From an uncultured Flammeovirgaceae bacterium (GTDB taxonomy: Bacteria > Bacteroidota > Bacteroidia > Cytophagales > Cyclobacteriaceae), in the NCBI GenBank assembly GCA_937899105.1, contig CALBPF010000037.1:1-36521 (forward strand): DNA of 36,521 bases, written 5' to 3'. Numbering within the stretch: the first letter of the stretch is position 1; each line of letters starts with the position of its first letter. Of this stretch, positions 25,048-33,129 are shown in pieces. The notes under the pieces were generated by a model. That model was not told the origin of the DNA, searched no databases, and saw only the letters and a program-made list of their open reading frames with translations. The position numbers were made by a program, and so were the translations under genes.

Positions 25048-27441
25048 ATGGAAAAGTATATCTGTATTCATGGCCATTTTTACCAGCCCCCACGTGAGAA
25101 TGCATGGTTGGAAGAGGTCGAACTACAAGACTCGGCGCACCCGTTTCACGATTGGAACGAGAGGATCACCCATGAGTGCTATGGCCCTAATGCGGCTTCA
25201 AGAATTCTTGATAAGGGCGGAGTAATTAGAAATATCGTAAATAACTATGCCAAAATCAGTTTCAATTTCGGTCCAACACTACTTTCATGGCTTGAACTGA
25301 ATGATCGGGAAACCTACGAGGCAATTATCGAGGCCGATAAGCTTAGTCTAAAGAATTTTAATGGCCATGGTTCCGCTGTTGCCCAAGTATACAATCATAT
25401 CATCATGCCATTGGCTAATAGGCGAGATAAGGAAACTCAGGTTAAGTGGGGCATATATGATTTTGAAAGTCGCTTTGGGCGTAAACCAGAAGGTATGTGG
25501 CTTGCAGAAACAGCTGTAGATACAGAGTCATTAGAAGTACTGGCGGAAAATGATATTAACTACACAATATTAGCGCCAAGGCAGGCCAAAGCTGTTAGAA
25601 AAATAGGAGACCAAAATTGGAAGGATGTATCAGATCTGTCTGTAGATACCAAAGTTCCATACTTGTATAGTTTGCCTTCAGGAAAAAGTATATATCTCTT
25701 TTTTTATGACGGAGACATATCACAGTCTGTAGCATTTAATGGATTACTTAATGATGGAGAGCGTTTTGCTAAAAGTTTAATGGCAGGCTTTTCAGATTCA
25801 CCTGACCCACAACTCGTTCACATGGCTACTGATGGAGAAAGTTACGGGCATCATCATAAGCATGGCGATATGGCGCTGGCATTTTGCCTGGACTATGTTG
25901 AACGCAGTAACCAGGCAAAACTCACAAATTATGGTGAGTTTTTAGAAAAATTTGAAGTGACAAATGAGGCGCAAATTCAGGAAGATAGCTCATGGAGCTG
26001 TGTACATGGTGTCGGCCGGTGGAAAGAGGATTGTGGGTGTCATACAGGGGGAAATTCAGGTTGGAGTCAGCAGTGGCGAAAGCCTCTTCGTGAGTCGCTA
26101 GATTGGCTTAGAGGTGAATTGGAATTAATTTTTGAAAAGGAGGGTAAAACACTATTTAAAGACCTATGGTCGGCACGAGATGATTATATAGAGTTAATCT
26201 TAGACCGATCCGATGAAAATGTTGAGGCTTATTTAAAAAGGAACTTGACCAAAAAGGATCAATCCATTAAAGCGCTTAGATTACTTGAAATGCAGCGTAA
26301 TGGGTTATTAATGTATACAAGTTGCGGCTGGTTTTTCGACGAAGTCTCGGGAATTGAAACAACGCAAATTATGCAGTATGCCTGCCGGGCCATACAACTC
26401 GCTTATCAAGAAGGTGGTGTAGATCACGAGTATAACTTTTTAGCTAAGCTATCAGCCGCTAAAAGTAACATTGCTGAACATAGAACTGCATCTAATGTGT
26501 ATCTCAAATATGTGGCGCCTGCCAGCGTGAACCTTGAACGTGTAGGCATGCATTATTCTATAGCCAGTATTTTTGTTGATCAACGCGAGTCGTTTCCAGT
26601 TTTCAACTATGCCACAAGCAATGATTATTTTGAACTTAAAGAAGCAGGAAACCAGCGACTGGCTTTAGGTGTGACCAGGATCAAGTCAAATGTTACACAC
26701 TCAGAGAAAAAGTTTAGTTTCGCTGTATTGTATCTGGGGCAGCAAAACATTATCGGTAATATTTCTCTGGATATGACACGCGAGACTTTTGACGAAATGT
26801 ATGAACAGTTGAGCATGGCCTTTGATAATAGTGATCTGGGGTTAATGTTTGGAGTAATGCAAAGGTTTTTCGGCCCGGAGAAATATAATCTATGGCATTT
26901 ATTCAAAGACGAGAAAAGAAAGGTACTCAAGCAGATCATGGACCGTAGTTTAAATCAAGTCGAAGGTTCATTCAGAAGAATATATAATCGGGACTATCAG
27001 CTTATTAATACACTGCATAGTGATGAAATTCCTATTCCTACAGCTTATATAACTACATTGCAGTATGTGCTAAATGCAGACTTATCAAACGCATTGGATA
27101 TGAAATATATCGATCTTCAAAAACTGGAGGCTATTAAAGAGGAGTTTGATAAATGGGGAGTGAAACTGGATAATACTTCTCTTTTGGAAAAAAGGGCGTC
27201 AGTAACGGTTTTAAAGGCGCTTGAACGCATAGCTAACGAAAAAGGAGATTTGGCGCGAATAAATAGGCTAAATGCGTTGTTTTCTATTCTTGAAAATTTT
27301 GGTTTGAATCCTTCATTATATAAAAGTCAGAATTTATACTTTGAAATATCAATAAATCAGAAGGACTGTGGAGTGGATAATGCTGAGTGGTACAAGGCTT
27401 TCGAAGAGTTAGGAGGTCACTTGGGCGTTAAGGTTTATTAG
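25048..27441 (+). CDS. GH57-fold glycoside hydrolase, DUF3536 family
   Basis: A 797-aa cytoplasmic protein. Residues 1 to about 310 carry the GH57-type barrel: ICIHGHFYQPPRENAW at the start, SFNFGPTLLSWLE (71-83), nucleophile candidate Glu154 in GMWLAETAVD, and Asp262 in ATDGESYGHHHKHGD. The C-terminal part (about 320-797) is the helical DUF3536 region, with GCHTGGNSGWSQQWRKPLR at its beginning. Family members are probable alpha-glucan hydrolases or transferases and often lie next to glycogen genes, but the reaction is not established. It follows glgB by 183 bp, so it may have its own promoter while belonging to the same glucan locus. Length is typical. Confidence 0.88.
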   Translation: MEKYICIHGHFYQPPRENAWLEEVELQDSAHPFHDWNERITHECYGPNAASRILDKGGVIRNIVNNYAKISFNFGPTLLSWLELNDRETYEAIIEADKLSLKNFNGHGSAVAQVYNHIIMPLANRRDKETQVKWGIYDFESRFGRKPEGMWLAETAVDTESLEVLAENDINYTILAPRQAKAVRKIGDQNWKDVSDLSVDTKVPYLYSLPSGKSIYLFFYDGDISQSVAFNGLLNDGERFAKSLMAGFSDSPDPQLVHMATDGESYGHHHKHGDMALAFCLDYVERSNQAKLTNYGEFLEKFEVTNEAQIQEDSSWSCVHGVGRWKEDCGCHTGGNSGWSQQWRKPLRESLDWLRGELELIFEKEGKTLFKDLWSARDDYIELILDRSDENVEAYLKRNLTKKDQSIKALRLLEMQRNGLLMYTSCGWFFDEVSGIETTQIMQYACRAIQLAYQEGGVDHEYNFLAKLSAAKSNIAEHRTASNVYLKYVAPASVNLERVGMHYSIASIFVDQRESFPVFNYATSNDYFELKEAGNQRLALGVTRIKSNVTHSEKKFSFAVLYLGQQNIIGNISLDMTRETFDEMYEQLSMAFDNSDLGLMFGVMQRFFGPEKYNLWHLFKDEKRKVLKQIMDRSLNQVEGSFRRIYNRDYQLINTLHSDEIPIPTAYITTLQYVLNADLSNALDMKYIDLQKLEAIKEEFDKWGVKLDNTSLLEKRASVTVLKALERIANEKGDLARINRLNALFSILENFGLNPSLYKSQNLYFEISINQKDCGVDNAEWYKAFEELGGHLGVKVY

Positions 27442-27479
27442 GTAGTTTTACTTAGATAATCTTAAATTTACTGCAATTC

Positions 27480-27502
27480 AAGGTATATAATTGATACCTT
27501 TG
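27480..27502 (+). promoter_or_regulatory. Palindrome overlapping a -7 box before the small basic gene
   Basis: AAGGTAT at 27480-27486 and ATACCTT at 27494-27500 form a perfect inverted repeat with a 7-base spacer. The right arm overlaps TACCTTTG (27495-27502), a match to the -7 consensus TAnnTTTG. Transcription would begin near 27509 with a leader of nearly 100 bases. No good -33 element is seen. Confidence 0.35.
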
Positions 27503-27605
27503 AAGATCAAGAAAGAAATACTAAGCATACCTGGTCGGTGTTTAGTTCATAAGTCCGATGGCTCATTTTACTTGAAGTCCGGCAGTTAAAACTAAAAATG
27601 AACCT

Positions 27606-27803
27606 ATGGGAAGAAAGAATCAAAATGCCTTTATCAAAAAACAGAAAGAAGAAAGAAAGCGTAAGAAGCGTGCTGAAAAGAAGGAGTTAATGGAGGAGCG
27701 TAGAAGTCAGCCTAAAAGTGGAAAGCTTGAAGATATGATGGCATATATTGATGAAAACGGAAACATTGTTTCCGGATCTCCTGATGATCAAGAAGAATCT
27801 TAA
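27606..27803 (+). CDS. Small basic coiled protein, unknown, conserved in Bacteroidota
   Basis: A 65-aa protein. The first 40 residues are strongly basic and helical (MGRKNQNAFIKKQKEERKRK and onward, almost only Lys, Arg and Glu). The acidic tail contains the motif KLEDMMAYIDENGNIVSGSPDD. I recognise this architecture from small proteins of Bacteroidota that are often encoded next to or fused with cold-shock proteins. No function is established. A role with RNA or ribosomes is only a guess from charge. No cold-shock gene is adjacent here. The unusually long leader may carry post-transcriptional control. Confidence 0.75.
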   Translation: MGRKNQNAFIKKQKEERKRKKRAEKKELMEERRSQPKSGKLEDMMAYIDENGNIVSGSPDDQEES

Positions 27804-27876
27804 AACCGGTCAAAGAGAAATTATAATCCATATTAACGCGTTTCTATCTGGAGATACAGATTAAACGATAAACCCT

Positions 27877-28746
27877 TTATTCACCGACCTTTTGGACAAT
27901 AGGATTAAATGCCTTTGATGCCACAACTACTTCATCACCAATAGAAAGTGGGTCGGTACCGCTTATCACCACCTTAATCACGTCTTTCCCAATTAATATT
28001 GAAGCAATATTAATGACTCCTTCTGCGTAGATATCCAAGACTCTACCGGACAACTTAAATTTTCCACTTAAACTTTGTCCAAAAATAACTGTCGGTTTTC
28101 CTGCTTTCACCACCTTACCACTCTCCAGTATCATAACTTGGTCTGCCATCTTTATGATCTGTGTAATGTCGTGTGTCACAAATATAGTGGTAAGTTTAAA
28201 CTCTTTATGAACCTTTATAAGGTAGTCCTGCAGTTTTTGTTGCATAACAGTGTCCAAGGCTGAAAGAGGTTCATCAAGAAGTAGTAATTCAGGTTGCTGA
28301 ACAATAGCTCGGGCCAATGCTACGCGCTGCTGTTGTCCTCCTGATAAGGTATCGGGCATCTTAGATTTTAGCTCGCCCAGATCCGTAATATCAATGACTG
28401 AATCTATAATTACCGGATCGGCTGATTTGGACAAGGCAAATTTCAGATTACCTAGTACGGTCATATTTGGAAAGAGTGCATAGTCCTGGAAAACAAACCC
28501 CACTTTGCGTTGTCCGGTAGGTAAATCAATATTCTTCTTTTGATCAAACCATACTTTCCCATTATAGGTAATTGTACCATCATCAGGTTTCATTAAACCA
28601 CTGATCATTCTTAACAATGATGTTTTACCTGCGCCCGATTCACCATAAATGGCGGTGAATGATTCCTTCTGAATCTCAAAATCAAATTGAAATTGAGTTT
28701 CTCCTGACGAAGTATTCAACCTTTTTTTAATATGAAATCCAATCAC
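27877..28746 (-). CDS. modC: Molybdate ABC transporter ATP-binding protein
   Basis: A 289-aa ABC ATPase. Walker A GESGAGKTSLL (about 35-45), Q-loop VFQDYALFPNMTV, signature LSGGQQQRVALARA and Walker B LLLLDEPLSALD followed by the H-loop in FVTHD are all present. A single TOBE-type domain occupies about residues 225-289 (KFKLSGRVLDIYAEGVINIASILIG), so the C-terminus is shorter than in ModC proteins of about 350 aa with a longer Mop region. Its start overlaps the end of modB by 4 bp. It energises molybdate (or tungstate) import at the inner membrane. The specificity rests on the ModA-like and Mop-like neighbours. Confidence 0.92.
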   Translation of the reverse strand: MIGFHIKKRLNTSSGETQFQFDFEIQKESFTAIYGESGAGKTSLLRMISGLMKPDDGTITYNGKVWFDQKKNIDLPTGQRKVGFVFQDYALFPNMTVLGNLKFALSKSADPVIIDSVIDITDLGELKSKMPDTLSGGQQQRVALARAIVQQPELLLLDEPLSALDTVMQQKLQDYLIKVHKEFKLTTIFVTHDITQIIKMADQVMILESGKVVKAGKPTVIFGQSLSGKFKLSGRVLDIYAEGVINIASILIGKDVIKVVISGTDPLSIGDEVVVASKAFNPIVQKVGE

Positions 28747-29417
28747 GAATTTATACTTTTTACGGAGCCTTTATTTATAGAGTAAATAAAAACCAGTATC
28801 AGGAAAGAAAGGGCAAATAAAATCACGGAATAGGTGTTTGCCGCGCCGTAGTTCATGGCCTCTACCTCATCGTAAATGGCAATAGAAGCTACTTTTGTTT
28901 CTCCGGGTATGTTTCCACCAATCATTAGTACTACTCCAAATTCACCTATGGTATGAGCGAAAGATAATACCACTGCGGTAATGATTGAAGGTTTTATATT
29001 GGGCAATATAACCCGTATTAGAATTTCCCAGTTGGTCCTGCCCATAGTTTGTGCCGCTTCTATTAATTTAACTGAAATTTTACTGAAGCCCGCTTGTAGT
29101 GGCTGCACCATAAAGGGCAGGCTGTAAATTAAAGAGCCTACGACCAGTCCCTCAAAAGAAAACGCAAGATTGATCCCAAAATTGTTATTCAGCCAGTAAC
29201 CAATGGTAGAATTTGGGCTAAACGTAAGAAGAAGATAAAAACCCAATACGGTAGGTGGAAGTACTAATGGCATACTCACTAATGCTTCAAATATTGGTTT
29301 CAGACTGCTTTGTGTGAATGCCAATTTATATGCCATAGGTATGGAAAGGAAAAACAAAATAACCGTTGTGACTAGGGCTAGTTGAAGGGTTAATATAATT
29401 GGCTGCCAGTCAATCAT
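28743..29417 (-). CDS. modB: Molybdate ABC transporter permease
   Basis: An inner-membrane permease of about 224 aa with five or six helices. I choose ATG 29417 (MIDWQPIILTLQLALVTT), which matches ModB N-termini and gives an 8-bp overlap with the upstream TOBE gene. An in-frame ATG at 29435 would add six residues. The ABC-coupling loop is visible as EAAQTMGRTNWEILIRVILP, followed by GEFGVVLMIGGNIPGET, a segment typical of ModB/CysT-type permeases for oxyanions. It lies between the TOBE protein and modC in a four-gene leftward operon. Confidence 0.92.
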   Translation of the reverse strand: MIDWQPIILTLQLALVTTVILFFLSIPMAYKLAFTQSSLKPIFEALVSMPLVLPPTVLGFYLLLTFSPNSTIGYWLNNNFGINLAFSFEGLVVGSLIYSLPFMVQPLQAGFSKISVKLIEAAQTMGRTNWEILIRVILPNIKPSIITAVVLSFAHTIGEFGVVLMIGGNIPGETKVASIAIYDEVEAMNYGAANTYSVILFALSFLILVFIYSINKGSVKSINS

Positions 29418-29808
29418 AGGAGAGCATAATCTCATTTGTTTTAATCAAGGCTGTAGCATCTTCGCCGTCAAGAAGACCAAGATCCAAAACGGCTTTAGTG
29501 GTAATTAACGCCGTGATCATACCGATCGCTGTATTCAACTCTACCTTACTCAAGAGTTCGTTCCGCTCAATTTTTTTTATATTTCCCGGTACCCTATTCT
29601 GTAGACTGATCTGAAATGGTTCCTTACCGAGCGCTACCTCGCTCTCTTTGAAAATGACATCAACGGAATGCCCGAGTTGTAATGAAGTCAACGTTTCCGG
29701 GGTATCTATGATAATAGTGGAAAATAGTGTATCCTGAACATCAACCTTTACCAAAGATAGCGATCCGCTTGTTTCTATTTCTTTGATTATGCCTTTGAAT
29801 CTATTCAT
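29410..29808 (-). CDS. Stand-alone TOBE (Mop) molybdate-binding protein
   Basis: A 132-aa protein made of two tandem TOBE/Mop-type domains. The first spans about residues 1-65 (MNRFKGIIKEIETSGSLSLV and VDVIFKESEVAL). The second spans about 70-130 (NRVPGNIKKIERNELLSKVEL and DLGLLDGEDATALIKTNEIML). Such domains bind molybdate or tungstate oxyanions and act in intracellular storage or regulation. The gene overlaps modA by 4 bp and modB by 8 bp. The separate protein may compensate for the short Mop region of this operon's ModC; that is inference. It has no helix-turn-helix, so it is not a ModE repressor by itself. Confidence 0.85.
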   Translation of the reverse strand: MNRFKGIIKEIETSGSLSLVKVDVQDTLFSTIIIDTPETLTSLQLGHSVDVIFKESEVALGKEPFQISLQNRVPGNIKKIERNELLSKVELNTAIGMITALITTKAVLDLGLLDGEDATALIKTNEIMLSYD

Positions 29809-30536
29809 TGACTGTACCCGAATTTATCTAAAATTTCTTTTCCCTGGTTGGAAAGTAGAAACTTCTGAAATTCAAGAGCTGCCTTTTGTTGTTTTGAGCC
29901 CTTAATAACTCCTACGGCTTGGGCGATAGGGTTGTATAGGCTAGTTTTTATGCTAACACATTTTCCACCCTTTTCTTCTATCGCTTGTTTCATTGATTTG
30001 GATAGAATACCCAGAGTTGCTGCGCCAGACCGCACAAATAGAGCAGTCTGTCCGATGCTTTCACCATAAAGAAGCTTATCTCTATAATCCGGATATACCT
30101 TTTCCAAGGCTTCCACCGCTGCTTTTCCATACGGAGCAATATCCGGATTAGCTACAGCTATCTTATTTGCCATTGAAAGATGTTCGTAAGTAAATGCCAA
30201 ACCTTCGTTAACTTCAGTATCACAAAGGCATAGCATACCGTAACCATAAACCTGAGGATTATTAACTATCAAATTTTCACTGAACAATTGACCGGGGTAG
30301 ACAGTATCTGCGGAAACAAATACATCGAATGGAGCGCCATTCTTAATTTGGGTAGCAAGCTTACCTGAAGAGGCTACGGAAAGCTCGCAGTCAATTTTCC
30401 GAGTTTCCTCGAATTTAGCCATTAACTCCTGCATAGGCGCCTGCATATTTGCTGCGGTAGCTATAAGTAAAGGTTCATTGCTGGTATTACAGCATATTAA
30501 ACATAGAAATAGAAGTGGCAGAAAATACTTAAACAC
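29805..30536 (-). CDS. modA: Molybdate-binding lipoprotein, ABC substrate-binding subunit
   Basis: A periplasmic binding protein of about 243 aa. I choose the GTG at 30536 because it yields a compact lipoprotein signal peptide, MFKYFLPLLFLCLICC, with the lipobox Cys at the end. An ATG at 30626 would add 30 residues without the features of a signal peptide. The ModA pattern is complete: LLIATAANMQAPMQEL, SVASSGKLATQIKNGAPFDVFVSAD (the SSG and SAD loops contact the oxyanion), ANPDIAPYGKAA and GESIGQTALFVRSGAATLGI. It is the first gene of the operon. Upstream lies a decayed two-component pair. Confidence 0.92.
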   Translation of the reverse strand: MFKYFLPLLFLCLICCNTSNEPLLIATAANMQAPMQELMAKFEETRKIDCELSVASSGKLATQIKNGAPFDVFVSADTVYPGQLFSENLIVNNPQVYGYGMLCLCDTEVNEGLAFTYEHLSMANKIAVANPDIAPYGKAAVEALEKVYPDYRDKLLYGESIGQTALFVRSGAATLGILSKSMKQAIEEKGGKCVSIKTSLYNPIAQAVGVIKGSKQQKAALEFQKFLLSNQGKEILDKFGYSQ

Positions 30537-30710
30537 TGACCGAATATATGGAATTACTGTTTTAATTAAGACAATATCAAAAGCCAATCGATTTTGAACT
30601 AGTTTTATATCAATTAAGTAAACCATTGAATATGTATATTTTTAATAATATTATTCGCATAAAATGAAATAGCTTCTTCATTTAAAATCAGGGTAGAATT
30701 TAAATTTCCA

Positions 30711-30827
30711 GCCTAACCAGGCATATCTTGTATTTGTTTGACATACGTAAGGAAAACAACGGTAATATTTCTGTTGATTCAATACTGGGAGAAAGGTTCA
30801 GAGTTTACGATATATTTTACAATTTGA
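30711..30827 (+). pseudogene. C-terminal relic of a histidine kinase
   Basis: The end of a HATPase domain can be read with one frameshift. GISCICLTYV corresponds to the G2 box and following helix, NNGNISVDSILGE to the next strand pair, and after removal of one extra base GSEFTIYFTI with a TGA at 30825 is the usual end of a histidine kinase. No start or other kinase domain is left. It is followed 14 bp later by a receiver relic, so together they are the tail of a decayed kinase-regulator operon. Confidence 0.55.
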
Positions 30828-30841
30828 ATTGAGAAGGAATT

Positions 30842-31264
30842 ATGGCTGACTTTACAAATATTACAACTCTTTACGTTGATCACGAGGACATAAACTTGTT
30901 CATATTCAACGCAAATTTAAGAACATGTTTAATGTTTTAACTTCTTAGGCGCCGGTGTAAGCTCTTGATCTTATAGACGAGAAAGACAAGGATATAATTA
31001 TGGTCATTAGCTATATGCACATGCCGTTGATGAACGGCGTAGATTTATAAAAAAAGCGCAGTAGAACGCAATGATATTTATTACTATATATTGTCAGGAT
31101 TTGACCGTAGCGCTGAGATAGAAGGAGCGCTCGAACAAAACATCATTGATAAATTTCTGACTAAGCCCTTTAATGCAGACGAAATTAATAATATCGTCAA
31201 GGGAGCCGCTGATTCATGGAAAGGACAACTGGTGGTGATGCCTGGCTTAGGATACTATTCTTAA
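30842..31264 (+). pseudogene. Decayed response-regulator receiver domain
   Basis: From ATG 30842 the frame gives MADFTNITTLYVDHEDINLF, the start of a CheY-like domain, but it shifts and stops after 31 codons. Pieces in other frames continue the domain: ALDLIDEKDKDIIMV, ISYMHMPLMNGVD (the phospho-acceptor Asp is now Tyr), then YYYILSGFDRSAEIEGALEQ and DKFLTKPFNADEI to a TAA at 31262. At least three frameshifts and several stops separate them. It overlaps the end of the convergent LytTR regulator gene. Clearly non-functional. Confidence 0.8.
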
Positions 31265-31912
31265 AAACTCGGACCTGAAGCTTTCCCCAACAGGAATGTA
31301 AATGTCAGTAATCCTTATGGATTCTTTTGAGAATGAGTTTATCTTATCCAGATTAACAATGAACGATTTATGCACTTGAATGAAGTTGTCAGATAAATCT
31401 ATTAACGCTTCATTAATGGTCTGCCTGGCTAAGATTTTTTCTGAGGTCGTATTGTAAGTTATATAATTGCTGTCCTTTTCCAGGAATAGTATATCCTTCA
31501 TATTCAGTCGGTAAGACGTGGTTCCGCTTTTAATTGTGAGAATTTGGCTTTCAGATAGTGCAGATGGGGAATCAATTACTTTAGAAACAGCCTTTAGAAA
31601 GCGATCAAGACTGATTGGCTTTAATAAATAATCCACAGCCCCTACGTCATAGCTTTCCGTAGCATATTCGGAATAGGCTGTGGTGAAAATTACCTTAATC
31701 CGATGATCCAGCATTTTGGCTAATGACATTCTGGATATCTCATGCATATTGATATCCAGAAAAATAATATCAATTGAATTTCTTGAGACGAACTCAAAAG
31801 CCTTTAATGCGCCTCTAAAAGTTGCTACTACCTCGATGCTGCTTACATGACTACAATAGTCCTCAATGAGGTGAATGGCCTTTGGTTCATCATCAACTAT
31901 GACTGCTTTCAT
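31247..31912 (-). CDS. LytTR-type response regulator
   Basis: A 221-aa regulator. The receiver (1-115) has acidic residues in VDDEP, phospho-acceptor Asp53 in FLDINMHEIS, Thr/Ser in FTTAYSEYA and Lys98 in YLLKPISL. The LytTR DNA-binding domain (about 120-221) has SGTTSYRLNMKDILFLEKDSNY, QTINEAL and FIQVHKSFIVNLDKI. The usual loop DINMPEISGMSL reads DINMHEISRMSL, so both the conserved Pro and Gly are replaced; this may alter phosphorylation-dependent switching. Its gene overlaps the LytS-type kinase by 20 bp, so the two form a pair. Target genes are unknown; the membrane protein gene at 33130 is a neighbour candidate. Confidence 0.93.
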   Translation of the reverse strand: MKAVIVDDEPKAIHLIEDYCSHVSSIEVVATFRGALKAFEFVSRNSIDIIFLDINMHEISRMSLAKMLDHRIKVIFTTAYSEYATESYDVGAVDYLLKPISLDRFLKAVSKVIDSPSALSESQILTIKSGTTSYRLNMKDILFLEKDSNYITYNTTSEKILARQTINEALIDLSDNFIQVHKSFIVNLDKINSFSKESIRITDIYIPVGESFRSEFLRIVS

Positions 31913-32930
31913 TGGTATCGATTTCTAAGGTGATAATAAATTCAGAGCCGTCTTCAATTTCAATGGTATGTTTTTTTGGGTAGGTAAGCTCAATTCGTTC
32001 TTTCGTCAGGGATATGCCATTGCCGCCATTTGATTTGCCCGACCTATTCGTATTAACAGCACGGAACCGGACCCAGCTTGAATCGGATAAATCAAAATCT
32101 ACGCTAATCTCTGATTTTACTTCAGGACGAACACCATGCTTAAACGTGTTCTCAATAAATGGAATAAATAATCCGGGTTCAATCAATTGAGATTGATGAT
32201 CTCCATAAATGTTTAAGTTAAAGTCAACTTCTTCGTTTTCAAAACGGGTTTCCTGGAGTTTGGCGTAGCTCCTGATAAATTCAATTTCTTTTTGAATAGG
32301 CACCCTGTTTTCGCCTACATCATACACTACATAGCGTAGCATCTGCGAAAGTTGGTCAATGGCGCCGGCTAATTTTGGAGATTGCTTTTGGTCGACCATG
32401 GAAAGTAGATTATTCAATACGTTAAACAGGAAGTGTGGCTGGAGCTGTGACCTTAAAACGTTCAGTTCTGCGGCCTTCTTCTCCAGCGCTAACGTCCTTT
32501 GTTCTCTTTCAGACCTAACTAGTTTATTACCAAATCCATAGGCATGGGCTACTATGAAATAGAATGCAAAGATCCCGGTATATGTAAAGTGTGGGATAAC
32601 CGTCTTTACACCTCCTAAGAAATGCGCTTTAAACACAAGGAAGAGTAATATACTCCCTAGAAGATACAGTAGAGATCTAATTAAAAATTGCAGAAAATCC
32701 TCTGTTTTTTTTAGTTTTCTGAAGTCATAAATAATGGCATAAAAACAAACGGCCGAGAACAATACCACGCTAATCAATTGACGAAAAGTATCCCAATTTC
32801 TGACGACAGTCACGGAGTCAGGTATGTCTGTACTAGTCTGACTGTAAGCCCCATAACCATGAGAAATTAAAGTGCCTGTTAATAGCCAGAATAATATATT
32901 GGCAATAATCTCAACCTGTTTTGATATCAT
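31893..32930 (-). CDS. LytS-type sensor histidine kinase
   Basis: A 345-aa inner-membrane kinase of the His_kinase (LytS/YpdA) class. Four hydrophobic segments are seen at about 9-25, 53-68, 83-100 and 114-133. A short coiled linker (137-160, SEREQRTLALEKKAAELN) leads to phospho-acceptor His166 in LRSQLQPHFLFNVLNNLL. The ATPase part has an N box in PFIENTFKHGV and a glycine box GNGISLTKERIEL. It overlaps the LytTR regulator gene and should phosphorylate it. There is no recognisable extracytoplasmic sensor domain; the loop between helices 1 and 2 is about 28 residues. Confidence 0.93.
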   Translation of the reverse strand: MISKQVEIIANILFWLLTGTLISHGYGAYSQTSTDIPDSVTVVRNWDTFRQLISVVLFSAVCFYAIIYDFRKLKKTEDFLQFLIRSLLYLLGSILLFLVFKAHFLGGVKTVIPHFTYTGIFAFYFIVAHAYGFGNKLVRSEREQRTLALEKKAAELNVLRSQLQPHFLFNVLNNLLSMVDQKQSPKLAGAIDQLSQMLRYVVYDVGENRVPIQKEIEFIRSYAKLQETRFENEEVDFNLNIYGDHQSQLIEPGLFIPFIENTFKHGVRPEVKSEISVDFDLSDSSWVRFRAVNTNRSGKSNGGNGISLTKERIELTYPKKHTIEIEDGSEFIITLEIDTNESSHS

Positions 32931-33129
32931 TGGCTAAAGCTACATTTTTTGGTATTCAGAAATTTAATTCTGTTATCAAACACCCCCTTTTTGTTACAAA
33001 CAAGTGATTTGGTTTTTCATAACAAATACTACCTTATTCATTACTACCATTGGCTTATCTGTAACACTTTAAGTAACACAATGAATGAATGGTGAATACT
33101 TATGCCCTTCACTTAAATAAGTATGAGTA

